64,000 bases of DNA. It comes from Candidatus Skiveiella danica (GTDB lineage: Bacteria > Pseudomonadota > Gammaproteobacteria > Burkholderiales > Burkholderiaceae_C). Shown here piece by piece: positions 35,674 through 45,116 of this stretch. The stretch's first letter is position 1. Each line of letters begins with the position of its first letter. Under the pieces are notes generated by a model. The model was not told the DNA's origin, made no database searches, and was given only the letters and a program-made list of their open reading frames with translations. The translations under genes and the position numbers were made by a program. The stretch is taken from assembly GCA_016721925.1 (NCBI GenBank), contig JADKHE010000003.1, positions 62,001 to 126,000 on the forward strand, in the 5' to 3' direction.

Positions 35674-35785
35674 GATATTCTCCGTGTTCAAAAGTTGTTA
35701 TCAGGGCCCAACCATAACACAGGGGCCCGAAAGGCCGTGCGGAACATGGGCCATATCCCGACGACGCCCGGCCACGGCATGGTTC

Positions 35786-37129
35786 CTAGTGGGATTCCTT
35801 GTCGGTGAAAGGGTTCTTCGAACTCTTCATTTCAATGCGTAGCGGGGTCCCGACCAGGTCAAACTCCTTGCGAAAGCGCCCTTCAAGAAATCGTTTATAG
35901 GCATCGGTGACATGTTCAAGAGAGTTCCCATGAATCACGATGACCGGCGGATTCATGCCCCCTTGGTGGGCATAGCGCAGCTTGGGGCGGAACATGCCAG
36001 CCCGTTGGGGCGACTGAAACTGCACGGCCTCAAGCAGGAGACGGGTCAGTACCGGAGTCGACATCTTCCGGGTGCAAGCCTTGTAGGCCTGCACGATGGA
36101 GGCCCACAGGGGGCCCAAGCCCTGCCGCTTGCGGGCAGAGATAAAGTGCAAGGAAGCAAACTTCAGAAACGCGAGCCGGGTTTCAATGGAGCGCTGAAGC
36201 AGGCTTCTTTGATAGTCATCGATCGCGTCCCATTTGTTGACGGCCAGGACCACCGCCCGCCCGCTTTCAAGGGCGTAACCGGCAATGTGCGCGTCCTGGT
36301 CGGTAACGCCTTGCGTGGCGTCGAGCAAGAGCAGGACGACATGGGCCGATTCGATCGCCTGGAGCGTCTTGACAACAGAGAACTTTTCGATGGCTTCGAA
36401 TACCTTGCCACGCCGGCGCAGACCCGCGGTATCGATCAGTTCAAATCGCTGCCCGTTGCGCTCGAAGGGCACTGAAATTGCATCGCGCGTGGTGCCGGGC
36501 AAGTCGAACGCCACCAGCCTTTCCTCACCCAGCCAGGTGTTGATCAGCGTGGACTTGCCGACGTTGGGACGGCCGGCCACGGCCAGCCGAATCACCCCAG
36601 GGGCTTGATCCGTCTCTTCGTCATCGGGTTCGGGCAGCTCGAGCGGCTCCAGCGCCAGATCGACAAGGCTGCGTATTCCTTGCCCGTGCGCAGCTGACAC
36701 CGGGATCACCTCGCCCAGTCCCAACTCGTAGAACTCGGTCAATTGCACGCCTTCGTGCATGCCTTCCGCCTTGTTGGCAACCAGGACGCATGGTTTGCCC
36801 AGCTTGCGGAGGTAGTTGGCAATGTCGTGATCCTGTGCAGACACGCCAGCGCGCGCGTCGACAACGAAGATCACGACATCGGCCTCGGCGACGGCCTGTC
36901 GTGTCTGCCGCGCCATTTCATGAAAGATGCCACTGGCGGCATCTGGCTCGAAGCCACCGGTATCGATGACGATGTACTCATGCTTTCCGGATTTGCCGAT
37001 GCCGTAATGCCGATCGCGGGTAAGACCCGAGAAGTCGGCAACGATGGCGTCTCGCGTCTTCGTGAGACGATTGAACAGAGTTGACTTGCCGACGTTGGGC
37101 CGCCCGACCAGGGCCAGAACAGGTTTCAC
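35786..37129 (-). CDS. der: Ribosome assembly GTPase Der (EngA)
   Basis: This 447-residue protein carries two tandem G domains, each with GRPNVGKST (about residue 9 and again near 183), and a C-terminal KH-like domain (RAGMFRPKLRYAHQGGMNPP). It acts in 50S subunit maturation. It starts 18 nt after bamB ends. Confidence 0.96.
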   Translation of the reverse strand: MKPVLALVGRPNVGKSTLFNRLTKTRDAIVADFSGLTRDRHYGIGKSGKHEYIVIDTGGFEPDAASGIFHEMARQTRQAVAEADVVIFVVDARAGVSAQDHDIANYLRKLGKPCVLVANKAEGMHEGVQLTEFYELGLGEVIPVSAAHGQGIRSLVDLALEPLELPEPDDEETDQAPGVIRLAVAGRPNVGKSTLINTWLGEERLVAFDLPGTTRDAISVPFERNGQRFELIDTAGLRRRGKVFEAIEKFSVVKTLQAIESAHVVLLLLDATQGVTDQDAHIAGYALESGRAVVLAVNKWDAIDDYQRSLLQRSIETRLAFLKFASLHFISARKRQGLGPLWASIVQAYKACTRKMSTPVLTRLLLEAVQFQSPQRAGMFRPKLRYAHQGGMNPPVIVIHGNSLEHVTDAYKRFLEGRFRKEFDLVGTPLRIEMKSSKNPFTDKESH

Positions 37130-37147
37130 GTCAATGAACCTGTTCCA

Positions 37148-38290
37148 TCACTCGGGTCGGAAGCCGAAAACGCCACCGTTGCGGGTAACGGCAACCAGTG
37201 TATCCCCTGCCAGAACCGGCGTCGCAGCGATGGCGGAGCCATCGGTTGTCAAACGGTTCAGGGGACTTCCGTCTTCGACCGAAAGCAGGTGAATCAGGCC
37301 GATATCGTCACCCACCGCAACGGAACGACCGACCGCCAGGGGCGCCGTCATCGCACGGTACTTCAGACGCTCAGAGACCCATTGGCGATCACCGTTGACG
37401 CGGCTCCAGGCAAGGATCTTTCCATCGGCTTCGACACCGAACACAGAACGTTCATTCCCGTGAACACCCACGACGCCATTCGACGGTGTGCTCCAGACGA
37501 GTGTTCCTTTGGCGGTATCCACGCAACCGACAGCGACCTGAAATGCGCGGGCACAGACCACAGTGCCCTCCCGACTGACACTGCCCACCAGATCGATCAA
37601 GCGTTCCACATCGTTTGCGCCACGCGCCGTTGCGATGGGCACTTCCCAACGAACGCTTCCGCTTAGCGGATTGAGCCCCACCATCCGGCCCGACAGGCCG
37701 ACAATGAGGGTGTCGCCAACGGCCCGAATCACGCCGGCTTCGCGGAGCACCAGTGCATCACCGGGACGTTGCTGCGCCCACAGCTTGCGTCCGGTGGCAC
37801 CATCGAAAGCCGAAACTGAACGATCAGCAGCTAGCACGAATACGCGCTCACCCGCGACAAGAGGGGCGGTATAGACCTGAGCCGGGATGCGCTGGCGCCA
37901 AAGCTCCTTTCCATCCCGCAACGCGATCAGCATGTTGGAGCGGGTGACAACCGCCGCCGTCTTACCGTCGCTACCGACGCCTGCTGCCAGCGGCTCACTC
38001 ACTTTCGCGCGCCATATTTCTCGACCGCCTGTGCTCTCCAGCCCCACCAGCGTGCCATCGGACGAGGCCAGCGTAATCCGCTCGCCGTTTACCTTGACGT
38101 CAAGCGGGAAGTTGACGGCGCCAATCTTCAGGCTCCAGGCTTGTCGCACACCGATCAATGCAGCGTTGGGTGAAAGTTCAACCGGTTTAGGCTTGGCGCC
38201 CCCCCCCGTACAGGCTGCCAGCACACAAGCCGACACGGCCAGCATGAAGCCCCTGGCCCAGCCGGTGGCATTGATACCTGAAGCCTTCAC
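37148..38290 (-). CDS. bamB: Outer-membrane assembly lipoprotein BamB
   Basis: This 380-residue protein has a lipoprotein signal ending LAACTGGG and an eight-bladed PQQ-like beta-propeller; repeated blade motifs include GREIWRAKV, GKELWRQRI, GRKLWAQQRP, GSVRWEVPI and GTLVWSTP. It is a scaffold subunit of the BAM complex. The ATG overlaps the stop of the TPR gene upstream. The order hisS-yfgM-bamB-der is conserved in many proteobacteria. Confidence 0.95.
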   Translation of the reverse strand: MKASGINATGWARGFMLAVSACVLAACTGGGAKPKPVELSPNAALIGVRQAWSLKIGAVNFPLDVKVNGERITLASSDGTLVGLESTGGREIWRAKVSEPLAAGVGSDGKTAAVVTRSNMLIALRDGKELWRQRIPAQVYTAPLVAGERVFVLAADRSVSAFDGATGRKLWAQQRPGDALVLREAGVIRAVGDTLIVGLSGRMVGLNPLSGSVRWEVPIATARGANDVERLIDLVGSVSREGTVVCARAFQVAVGCVDTAKGTLVWSTPSNGVVGVHGNERSVFGVEADGKILAWSRVNGDRQWVSERLKYRAMTAPLAVGRSVAVGDDIGLIHLLSVEDGSPLNRLTTDGSAIAATPVLAGDTLVAVTRNGGVFGFRPE

Positions 38291-38985
38291 TTCTTGCTCC
38301 CGGATGCAGCGTCGCCGGCGGACGCCGCGACGGGTTCGCCGGCTTCAGGGTTGACGCCCAGCGCAATCAGCTTCACTTCAACCAGGCGCCGGTAATCGGC
38401 CTTTGCATCAAACGATCGAAACGCTTTCTGGTACTCCGTCACGGCTTCGGACTTCTTCCCTTGAAGTGAGGCAAGATCGCCCTTGCGGTCCGCCACCAAA
38501 GCCTCGAATTCCTTTGGAACCGAACCGGCCAGTTGTTTGGCCGCCTCGTCATAGGCCTTCTGGCTGATCAAGATCCCTGCGAGCCGCAGCCTCGCGACCG
38601 CCTGGTAACCTTCATCGGGAGCCTTGTCCACGACCCAACGCAGCGCGTCTTTGGCAGCGTCCACCTTGTCTGCATCGTAGAACACTTTTCCAGCCACCAA
38701 GCCAGCCTGCTGTGCGTAGGTGGTGCCGCCAAATTTGTCCTTCATGTCACCAAACGCCCGCTCAAGCCGCGACAAATCGCCGGCAGACGCCGCGCGCTCG
38801 ACCTCGTCGAACAGGGCCGCCGCCTGGACGGCACGGCTTCTCTGCCAATACTGGTAGCCATTCCAGGCGGCAAACGTGCCCAGCACAGCGATGAGCACCC
38901 AAGTGATGAGATTGCCGTAGGTTTTCCAGAAGTGCCTGAGTTCGTCAAGCTGCTCCTGTTCTTCAAGGTCGAGATGTTTTGCCAT
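38287..38985 (-). CDS. yfgM: YfgM-like TPR protein (ancillary SecYEG translocon subunit)
   Basis: This 232-residue protein has a cytoplasmic N-terminus (MAKHLDLEEQEQLDELRHFW), one membrane helix (about 26-43) and periplasmic TPR-like helices. YfgM works with PpiD at the Sec translocon. Position between hisS (12 nt) and bamB (4-nt overlap) supports the call. The C-terminal 20 residues are Ala/Gly/Ser-rich. Confidence 0.88.
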   Translation of the reverse strand: MAKHLDLEEQEQLDELRHFWKTYGNLITWVLIAVLGTFAAWNGYQYWQRSRAVQAAALFDEVERAASAGDLSRLERAFGDMKDKFGGTTYAQQAGLVAGKVFYDADKVDAAKDALRWVVDKAPDEGYQAVARLRLAGILISQKAYDEAAKQLAGSVPKEFEALVADRKGDLASLQGKKSEAVTEYQKAFRSFDAKADYRRLVEVKLIALGVNPEAGEPVAASAGDAASGSKK

Positions 38986-38997
38986 GTAACTGCGGAA

Positions 38998-40311
38998 TTA
39001 AGCGTTGGATTGTAGGGTCTGTGCCCAGGTCAGCAGGTTCAGCAACGTGTGGGTGGCTTGCGCGCCACCGCCCTCGCGCATCGGTTTGACCGTGACCGCC
39101 TCCTGCGCCACCTCGTCGAGACCAAAAACCAAGGCAAAACGCGCACCGCTGGCATCAGCCTTCTTGAACTGGTTTTTCATGCTGCCCATTCCTTCGGCCG
39201 ATCCGGCATGCATCAGGACACTTAAACCCGCTGATCGAAGCATCTGAATTGTTTTCATAGCAAACGGCATGGCGCTCGCGTCCTGAATGACGGCATACAT
39301 GTCCGGCACGAGTAGCACCGGCGCGCCCCCCTCCTCTCTGACGAGCTCGAGCACACGCTCGACGCCAAGCGCCCATCCGACGGCTGGCGCTGGCTTGCCA
39401 CCAATCTGCTCGATCAGGTAGTCATAGCGACCGCCACCACAAATTGTTCCCTGAGATCCCAGTCGATCGGTCACGAACTCAAACACGGTCAGGTTGTAAT
39501 AGTCCATTCCACGAACGAGACGCGGATTGATGCTGTAGGCAACCTCATTGGCATCGAGAATGGCGCGCAAGGCATTGAAATGCGCCAGCGAGGCATCCCC
39601 CAGATAGTCCAGCAATCGAGGGGCGCCATCGATGATCTCCGTCATTGCGGGGTTCTTGGAGTCGAGTATTCGCAGGGGATTGCTATGCAGTCGTCGTTGG
39701 GCGTCGGCATCAAGCGCTGCGGCATGGCATTGAAGATACGCGATCAACGCAGCTCGATGCGCCAAACGCTCGGAAGGCTGGCCAAGGCTGTTGAGCTCAA
39801 GCCGGATGCCGGTAAGGCCCAGTTCCCGCCAGAGAGCATCCGCGAGCAAGATGAGTTCGGCGTCCACCTCGGCACCTGCAAAGCCAAGCACCTCCGCGCC
39901 AATCTGGTGGAATTGCCGGTAGCGGCCGCGCTGCGGCCGCTCGTGACGAAACATCGGCCCCATGTAGTAAAGGCGCTTTCCACCATCGTAAAGCATGGCA
40001 TGTTCAACAACTGCCCTGACCACCCCGGCCGTACATTCAGGCCGCAAGGTCAGCGCCTCTCCGTTCAGACGGTCCTCAAAGGAATACATCTCCTTTTCGA
40101 CAATATCCGTCACTTCACCCAAACCGCGCACAAATAGGGCCGTGGGTTCCACAATCGGCGTTCGGATATTCCGGTAGGCGTATCGCGCCATGAGCCCCCG
40201 CACCTTCGCCTCAAGCCACTCCCAAGCGGCAGATTCCGGCGCCAGCACATCGTTCATGCCCTTGACCGCCGACAGTTTCTCGGCACGCATCGGCTTGTTT
40301 ACTTCGACCAT
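38998..40311 (-). CDS. hisS: Histidyl-tRNA synthetase
   Basis: This 437-residue class II synthetase charges tRNA-His. Motif 2 is around GPMFRHERPQRGRYRQFHQ and the HisA-type block is LVRGMDYYNLTVFEF, with GGGRYDYL; the C-terminal anticodon-binding domain (about 340-437) is present, unlike in HisZ. ATG 40311 (MVEVNKPMRAEKLSAVKG) is chosen; AGAG lies just upstream. A frame extending to 40398 overlaps ispG and is rejected. Confidence 0.95.
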   Translation of the reverse strand: MVEVNKPMRAEKLSAVKGMNDVLAPESAAWEWLEAKVRGLMARYAYRNIRTPIVEPTALFVRGLGEVTDIVEKEMYSFEDRLNGEALTLRPECTAGVVRAVVEHAMLYDGGKRLYYMGPMFRHERPQRGRYRQFHQIGAEVLGFAGAEVDAELILLADALWRELGLTGIRLELNSLGQPSERLAHRAALIAYLQCHAAALDADAQRRLHSNPLRILDSKNPAMTEIIDGAPRLLDYLGDASLAHFNALRAILDANEVAYSINPRLVRGMDYYNLTVFEFVTDRLGSQGTICGGGRYDYLIEQIGGKPAPAVGWALGVERVLELVREEGGAPVLLVPDMYAVIQDASAMPFAMKTIQMLRSAGLSVLMHAGSAEGMGSMKNQFKKADASGARFALVFGLDEVAQEAVTVKPMREGGGAQATHTLLNLLTWAQTLQSNA

Positions 40312-40318
40312 GGTCTCT

Positions 40319-41596
40319 TCAATCGGAATTCGCAGGCGACGCTGTGCCAAACCGGTTTTCAATGTAGTTTTCAACGATGGCCTGGAACTCCTGAGCAATG
40401 TTTTCGCCGCGCAGGGTCAGGCGCTTTTCCCCATCGATGAAAACCGGGGCTGCAGGCGCCTCGCCTGTACCGGGAAGGCTGATCCCAATGTCAGCATGTT
40501 TGCTTTCCCCAGGGCCATTGACGATACATCCCATCACCGCCACCTTGAGTTTCTCGACGCCGGGATAGACGCCCTTCCAGACGGGCATCTGGGAGCGCAG
40601 GAAATCGTCAATCTGCTTTGCCAGATCCTGAAACGTACTGCTGGTGGTTCGTCCGCAACCCGGACAGGCCGTAACGCTAGGAACGAAACTTCGCATGCCC
40701 AGGGATTGCAGAATTTCCGAAGCAACAACCACTTCCTGGGTCCGCGACTCTCCTGGCTGGGGGGTCAACGACACCCGTATGGTGTCACCGATACCCTCCT
40801 GCAAGAGGACAGCCAGTGCGGCCGTCGAAGCGACGGTTCCCTTGGTGCCCATTCCTGCTTCGGTCAAACCCAGGTGCAATGCGTAATCACATCGACGCGC
40901 CAGTTCACGGTAGACCGAGATCAAGTCTTGAACGCCGCTGACCTTGCACGACAAGAGAATCTGGCTCCCGTCCAGGCCCATGCTTTCCGCAAGCCTTGCC
41001 GATCCGATCGCTGAACTCACCAGGGCTTCATACATGACCTGGCGGGCCTCCCAGGGTACCGAGCGCCTGCTGTTCTGATCCATCAGATCAACCAGAATGT
41101 CTTGATCCAGGCTTCCCCAGTTCACGCCGATCCGAACAGGCTTGCTCCAGCGCATCGCGGCCTCGATCATTTGTCCGAACTGCTTGTCGCGTTTATTGCC
41201 TTTTCCGACGTTACCCGGGTTGATCCGGTATTTTGAGAGAGCCTGCGCGCAGGCCGGGAAATCGGTCAAGAGGCGATGCCCGTTGTAGTGAAAGTCCCCG
41301 ATAAGAGGCACGTTCACACCCATCCGGTCCAGTTGCTCCCGCACATAGGGCACGGCTGCGGCAGCTTCTGGCGTGTTGACCGTCAGGCGCACCAGTTCAG
41401 AACCCGCGAGGGCCAATTCCTTCACCTGAATCGCGGTCCCGATCGCATCGACGGTGTCAGTGTTCGTCATGCTCTGGATTCGCACGGGTGCATCACCACC
41501 GACCGTCACCACGTGAGTGCCCCACCCGACACGGGCCTGCCGGGACCTGCGAGTCTGCGGCAATGCCGCGGGGATGGGGTGAACGATCGAATTCAC
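40319..41596 (-). CDS. ispG: 4-hydroxy-3-methylbut-2-enyl diphosphate synthase (flavodoxin)
   Basis: This 425-residue 4Fe-4S enzyme of the MEP isoprenoid pathway has its cluster ligands in VTACPGCGRTT and MGCIVNGPGESKHAD (three Cys and one Glu). The TIM-barrel part starts HVVTVGGDAPVRIQSMTNTD. The start is GTG 41596, overlapping the rodZ stop as GTGA, so translation is coupled. Length matches the family. Confidence 0.96.
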   Translation of the reverse strand: MNSIVHPIPAALPQTRRSRQARVGWGTHVVTVGGDAPVRIQSMTNTDTVDAIGTAIQVKELALAGSELVRLTVNTPEAAAAVPYVREQLDRMGVNVPLIGDFHYNGHRLLTDFPACAQALSKYRINPGNVGKGNKRDKQFGQMIEAAMRWSKPVRIGVNWGSLDQDILVDLMDQNSRRSVPWEARQVMYEALVSSAIGSARLAESMGLDGSQILLSCKVSGVQDLISVYRELARRCDYALHLGLTEAGMGTKGTVASTAALAVLLQEGIGDTIRVSLTPQPGESRTQEVVVASEILQSLGMRSFVPSVTACPGCGRTTSSTFQDLAKQIDDFLRSQMPVWKGVYPGVEKLKVAVMGCIVNGPGESKHADIGISLPGTGEAPAAPVFIDGEKRLTLRGENIAQEFQAIVENYIENRFGTASPANSD

Positions 41597-42549
41597 TCTT
41601 TCACCTCGAATCGAGCGACGTTGTTCTGCGCCAAAGCGGCCAGATCCATAAGCTTGCCCCGCACCTCCACGGTTGTGACATCGACACGGCCCACGACAAC
41701 ACTCAGCGGCAGGACACCTGATGCGCCAGCGATTTCTCCTGGGCTGAGTTCCTTCTTCAGAATGGTTGCCCCCTTGGCATCCGTCACCTGGATCCAGGAC
41801 GGCCCTCTAACCGAAAATACAATGATGTTCTCTGACGCAGTCTTTCCAGACTGGTCAATCGGTCTTCCCGCCTCCGCAGCTGTGGAAGGGGCTCCAGCCA
41901 TGAAAGAGGACGCGGTAACCACTGGGGCTGACGCTGGCAACACGGCGGCCACACCATTGGCTGACGCTGCAACCGATTCGGGCCCTTTTGCCAAGGTCGG
42001 CACCGGCTCTGCTGACGTGGACGCTGCCTTGTCCACAGTGGCCATGGGCGCCGGCAATGCCGCAGTGCGATCGCTACCCACCGGCGTGGGACTGGCAAGG
42101 CGCTGAAACCACGGCAAGAACACCAGGACAACGGCACCCAGTAGCAAAGCAAGTACGGCCAGAACCAGAGGTCTCGTAAGTTGAGATGCAGCGAGTGTCA
42201 CCGGCCCTTGGCCTTGCGCAGCGCGAAAGGGGGCGTTCAGTCCGTCATCTGGTGCAACAGGCTGGCGTGCCGGATTAGGCAGTTTCTCAAGCACGGGAGT
42301 AGCGTCGACCTTGAGCGCACGACAGACACTTCCCGCCAGCGCCCTGACAAAGACCGCATCGGGGAGCAAGTCCCATCTTTCGGACTCCAACGCTTCCAGA
42401 CGATGAACCGGCACCTTGAGCATTACGGCCAGCGCACCAACGTGCATGCCCGCCGCTTCGCGTGCCCGCTTCAACCGGGCTCCGGCGCCGAGATCTGGCC
42501 GCGCCATCGATTCAGTGGAAATGGTGGTGTCCTCCACACGCTCAGTCAT
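41593..42549 (-). CDS. rodZ: RodZ-like cytoskeletal helix-turn-helix membrane protein
   Basis: This 318-residue protein has an N-terminal HTH (GARLKRAREAAGMHVGALA, about 20-85), a membrane helix (about 130-150), an Ala/Ser/Pro-rich periplasmic linker and a C-terminal DUF4115 domain with SWIQVTDAKG. RodZ links MreB to the wall machinery. ATG 42549 overlaps the pilW stop by 8 nt; a TTG codon just before is rejected. Gene order pilW-rodZ-ispG is standard. Confidence 0.92.
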   Translation of the reverse strand: MTERVEDTTISTESMARPDLGAGARLKRAREAAGMHVGALAVMLKVPVHRLEALESERWDLLPDAVFVRALAGSVCRALKVDATPVLEKLPNPARQPVAPDDGLNAPFRAAQGQGPVTLAASQLTRPLVLAVLALLLGAVVLVFLPWFQRLASPTPVGSDRTAALPAPMATVDKAASTSAEPVPTLAKGPESVAASANGVAAVLPASAPVVTASSFMAGAPSTAAEAGRPIDQSGKTASENIIVFSVRGPSWIQVTDAKGATILKKELSPGEIAGASGVLPLSVVVGRVDVTTVEVRGKLMDLAALAQNNVARFEVKE

Positions 42550-43402
42550 CAAACTCTCCGCGTTCGTAGCGTCCGGCTTCTTTCGTCTGCGGGAATCGCC
42601 GTTTCAACTGGTCTCCAAGTTGCCGCATCGCTTCGGGATTGTTCAACTTCCGTTCCACTTTGATTCCCAACCACAACGATTCCGAATTGGCCTGCTCGCT
42701 GTTGTTCAGTCGCCTGATGTAAAACTGGGCTCGTGTCAGTTCACCGCGACCATACAGAAGCAAGGCCAGGTTGTAGCCTGTGACGGGATTGCCCGCGTCC
42801 ATTTCGTAAGAACGTGTCAGGCTGCGCTCGGCCTTGACTCGGTCACCAGAACGTGCTTCACACAATCCTTGGGCAAGATACGTCTTGGACCGGTCTATAT
42901 ACATAGGATTGGCGCGAGCCCGGGAGAAGGCTTGGAACGACTCGGGGTACCTAGCCTGCTGGCACAGGAACCAGCCATAATTGTGCAGTGTCCCCGAATC
43001 GCCCGGATTAAGGGCAAGAGCCCGTTGAAAGCTCTCCTCGGCCAGGCGCGTGTCATTCAGCCGCATGTAAATCAGCCCGCGAAGGTTGTACGCTTCCACC
43101 AAGTTGGGGTCAAGCACGAGTACTTGTTTCAACTCGTCAAGCGCGACGTTGGTCTGCCCCTGATCAAAGTAGCTAATAGCCAGTTCGAAGCGAAGTCGCG
43201 CCCGATTTCGAAGATCTGTCTCTTCACCTTCTGCTCTGGCCGCCTTGGTGGGTGGTCTTGCTGCGACTGGAGATGCTCCGCTCGTTGACGTAGTGCTCGG
43301 ATCCGAGGCGCAACCGAACAGGCCTACGCACAGCAACAGGCATGCTGTGCCCCCCGCCAACTGTGCGAAGTACGCCTTCTGGCACTTCAAAGAACGTTTC
43401 AT
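42542..43402 (-). CDS. pilW: Type IV pilus assembly lipoprotein PilW/PilF
   Basis: This 286-residue lipoprotein (signal ending LFGCAS) carries about six TPR repeats, for example LDELKQVLVLDPNLVEAYN and AEESFQRALALNPGDSGTL. PilW/PilF helps the PilQ secretin reach and multimerise in the outer membrane. No other pilus genes are nearby, as usual for this locus. ATG 43402 is chosen over 43429 because the signal peptide begins there. Confidence 0.93.
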   Translation of the reverse strand: MKRSLKCQKAYFAQLAGGTACLLLCVGLFGCASDPSTTSTSGASPVAARPPTKAARAEGEETDLRNRARLRFELAISYFDQGQTNVALDELKQVLVLDPNLVEAYNLRGLIYMRLNDTRLAEESFQRALALNPGDSGTLHNYGWFLCQQARYPESFQAFSRARANPMYIDRSKTYLAQGLCEARSGDRVKAERSLTRSYEMDAGNPVTGYNLALLLYGRGELTRAQFYIRRLNNSEQANSESLWLGIKVERKLNNPEAMRQLGDQLKRRFPQTKEAGRYERGEFDD

Positions 43403-43432
43403 TCCTGGATTTCCCCCCAATTGACGCACTGA

Positions 43433-44557
43433 CTATCTGGCCGCCTGCAGCATGATGGTTCTTCTGCGGGCCATGCGTTCGCCAGCGCCGGTGCGATCCT
43501 TTACGTCACCCGCCAACTGACCGCACGCAGCATCAATATCGTCACCGCGCGTCCTGCGGATGGTCGTGACAATACCAGCCTCGGTGAGTATCCGCGCAAA
43601 TTCCTGAATTGCAGCCGAACTCGACCTCACTAGGCCGGACGCTGGAAAAGGGTTGAATGGGATCAGGTTGAACTTGCAACGGACACCCCTGTCGTGATCC
43701 TGTCGTCGCACCAGATCGACCAGTTGCCTGGCATGTTCTGCCCGATCATTGACGCCGTCCAGCATGCAGTACTCGAAAGTCACAAAATCGCGCGGCGCAT
43801 GCGCCAGATAGCGACTGCATGCATTAAGCAACTCGTGGAGCGGGTATTTCTGGTTCAGTGGTACCAGATCGTTGCGCAGCACATCGTTCGGCGCGTGCAA
43901 AGAAACGGCCAGTGCCACTGGACAGTCCTGCGAAAGCCGATCCATCATGGGAACGACACCGGACGTCGAAACAGTCACCCTGCGTCGTGACAGGCCATAC
44001 CCATGATCATCAAGCATGATTCTCAGAGCGGGCACCAACGCGCTGTAATTCTGAAGCGGCTCGCCCATCCCCATCATCACGACATTCGAGATGATGCGCT
44101 CGTCGGTATTCAACCTTTGGCGAAGGAAATGCTCGGCATACCAAAGTTGCGAAACGATTTCTGCGGTAGTGAGATTGCGGCTGAAGCCTTGATGCCCCGT
44201 CGAACAGAACCTGCACCCCACGGCACACCCCGCCTGCGAAGAAACACACAAGGTCCCGCGATCCTCTTCGGGAATGAAGACCGCCTCGACCGCATTGCCA
44301 TCACCCGCATCGAACAGCCATTTGATCGTTCCATCCGTCGATTCGTGACAACTGATCACGGGCATCGCCTGGATACAAGCCCGGGTCGCCAGCTTTTCGC
44401 GAAACGACCGGGCCAGATCGGTCATCTGATCAAATCCGGATGCACCCTTCTGATGAATCCAGCGAAACAACTGCGTGGCCCTGAAGCGCTTTTCTCCGAG
44501 TTCTTCGCAATACCCGGCCAGCCCCTCAAGGTCCAAATCGAGAAGGTTGACCGTCAT
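43433..44557 (-). CDS. rlmN: Dual-specificity RNA methyltransferase RlmN
   Basis: This 374-residue radical-SAM enzyme makes 2-methyladenosine at 23S rRNA A2503 and tRNA A37. The cluster motif is CAVGCRFCSTG (CxxxCxxC), preceded by TLCVSSQAG. The two methyl-transfer Cys fall in FVTFEYCMLDGVND-side and DIDAACGQL segments; the latter Cys is clear. It begins 16 nt after ndk. Confidence 0.95.
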   Translation of the reverse strand: MTVNLLDLDLEGLAGYCEELGEKRFRATQLFRWIHQKGASGFDQMTDLARSFREKLATRACIQAMPVISCHESTDGTIKWLFDAGDGNAVEAVFIPEEDRGTLCVSSQAGCAVGCRFCSTGHQGFSRNLTTAEIVSQLWYAEHFLRQRLNTDERIISNVVMMGMGEPLQNYSALVPALRIMLDDHGYGLSRRRVTVSTSGVVPMMDRLSQDCPVALAVSLHAPNDVLRNDLVPLNQKYPLHELLNACSRYLAHAPRDFVTFEYCMLDGVNDRAEHARQLVDLVRRQDHDRGVRCKFNLIPFNPFPASGLVRSSSAAIQEFARILTEAGIVTTIRRTRGDDIDAACGQLAGDVKDRTGAGERMARRRTIMLQAAR

Positions 44558-44573
44558 TGAAAGAACTGGTCAC

Positions 44574-44999
44574 TCAACGAGAGTAGACGTTCATGCCGGC
44601 AAAAAAGAAGGCGATTTCGACCGCCGCAGTTTCAGCAGCGTCAGAACCGTGCACGGCATTGGCATCGATGCTGTCGGCGAAATCGGCCCGGATCGTACCA
44701 GGAGCCGCCTTCTTCGGGTCGGTCGCGCCCATCAGATCGCGGTTTTTCAGAATGGCGTTTTCACCTTCGAGCACCTGAATCATCACAGGGCCAGAAACCA
44801 TGAAATCGACCAGATCCTTGAAGAAAGGACGAGCTTTGTGCACAGCGTAGAAAGCCTCCGCTTCCCCGCGTGAAAGATGCGCCATTCGGGCGGCAATGAC
44901 CTTCAGGCCCGCTGCCTCGAACCGGGCATAGATCTGGCCGATGACGTTCTTGGCGACGGCATCAGGTTTGATGATGGAAAGAGTGCGTTCAATAGCCAT
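44574..44999 (-). CDS. ndk: Nucleoside diphosphate kinase
   Basis: The 141-residue enzyme transfers the gamma-phosphate of ATP to other nucleoside diphosphates through phospho-His117 in NAVHGSDA. It begins MAIERTLSIIKPDAVAKN. AGGAATTCC precedes ATG 44999; an upstream extension to 45113 is unconserved. It is the first gene of the run leading to rlmN and pilW. Confidence 0.97.
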   Translation of the reverse strand: MAIERTLSIIKPDAVAKNVIGQIYARFEAAGLKVIAARMAHLSRGEAEAFYAVHKARPFFKDLVDFMVSGPVMIQVLEGENAILKNRDLMGATDPKKAAPGTIRADFADSIDANAVHGSDAAETAAVEIAFFFAGMNVYSR

Positions 45000-45116
45000 T
45001 TGGAATTCCTGAATATGAGTTTCAAAAATATCTTGCCGGTCAGGCAAAGCCTCCGATTTTACCCTGCGCTGGAACTTAAGGCTTGACAGCTCGGCGAATC
45101 CTGCGGAAATCATCGG

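Noticed and set aside
43150..43180. GTAGCTAATAGC string resembling the repeat core
   Set aside because: It encodes conserved TPR sequence of pilW and the rest of the repeat is missing.
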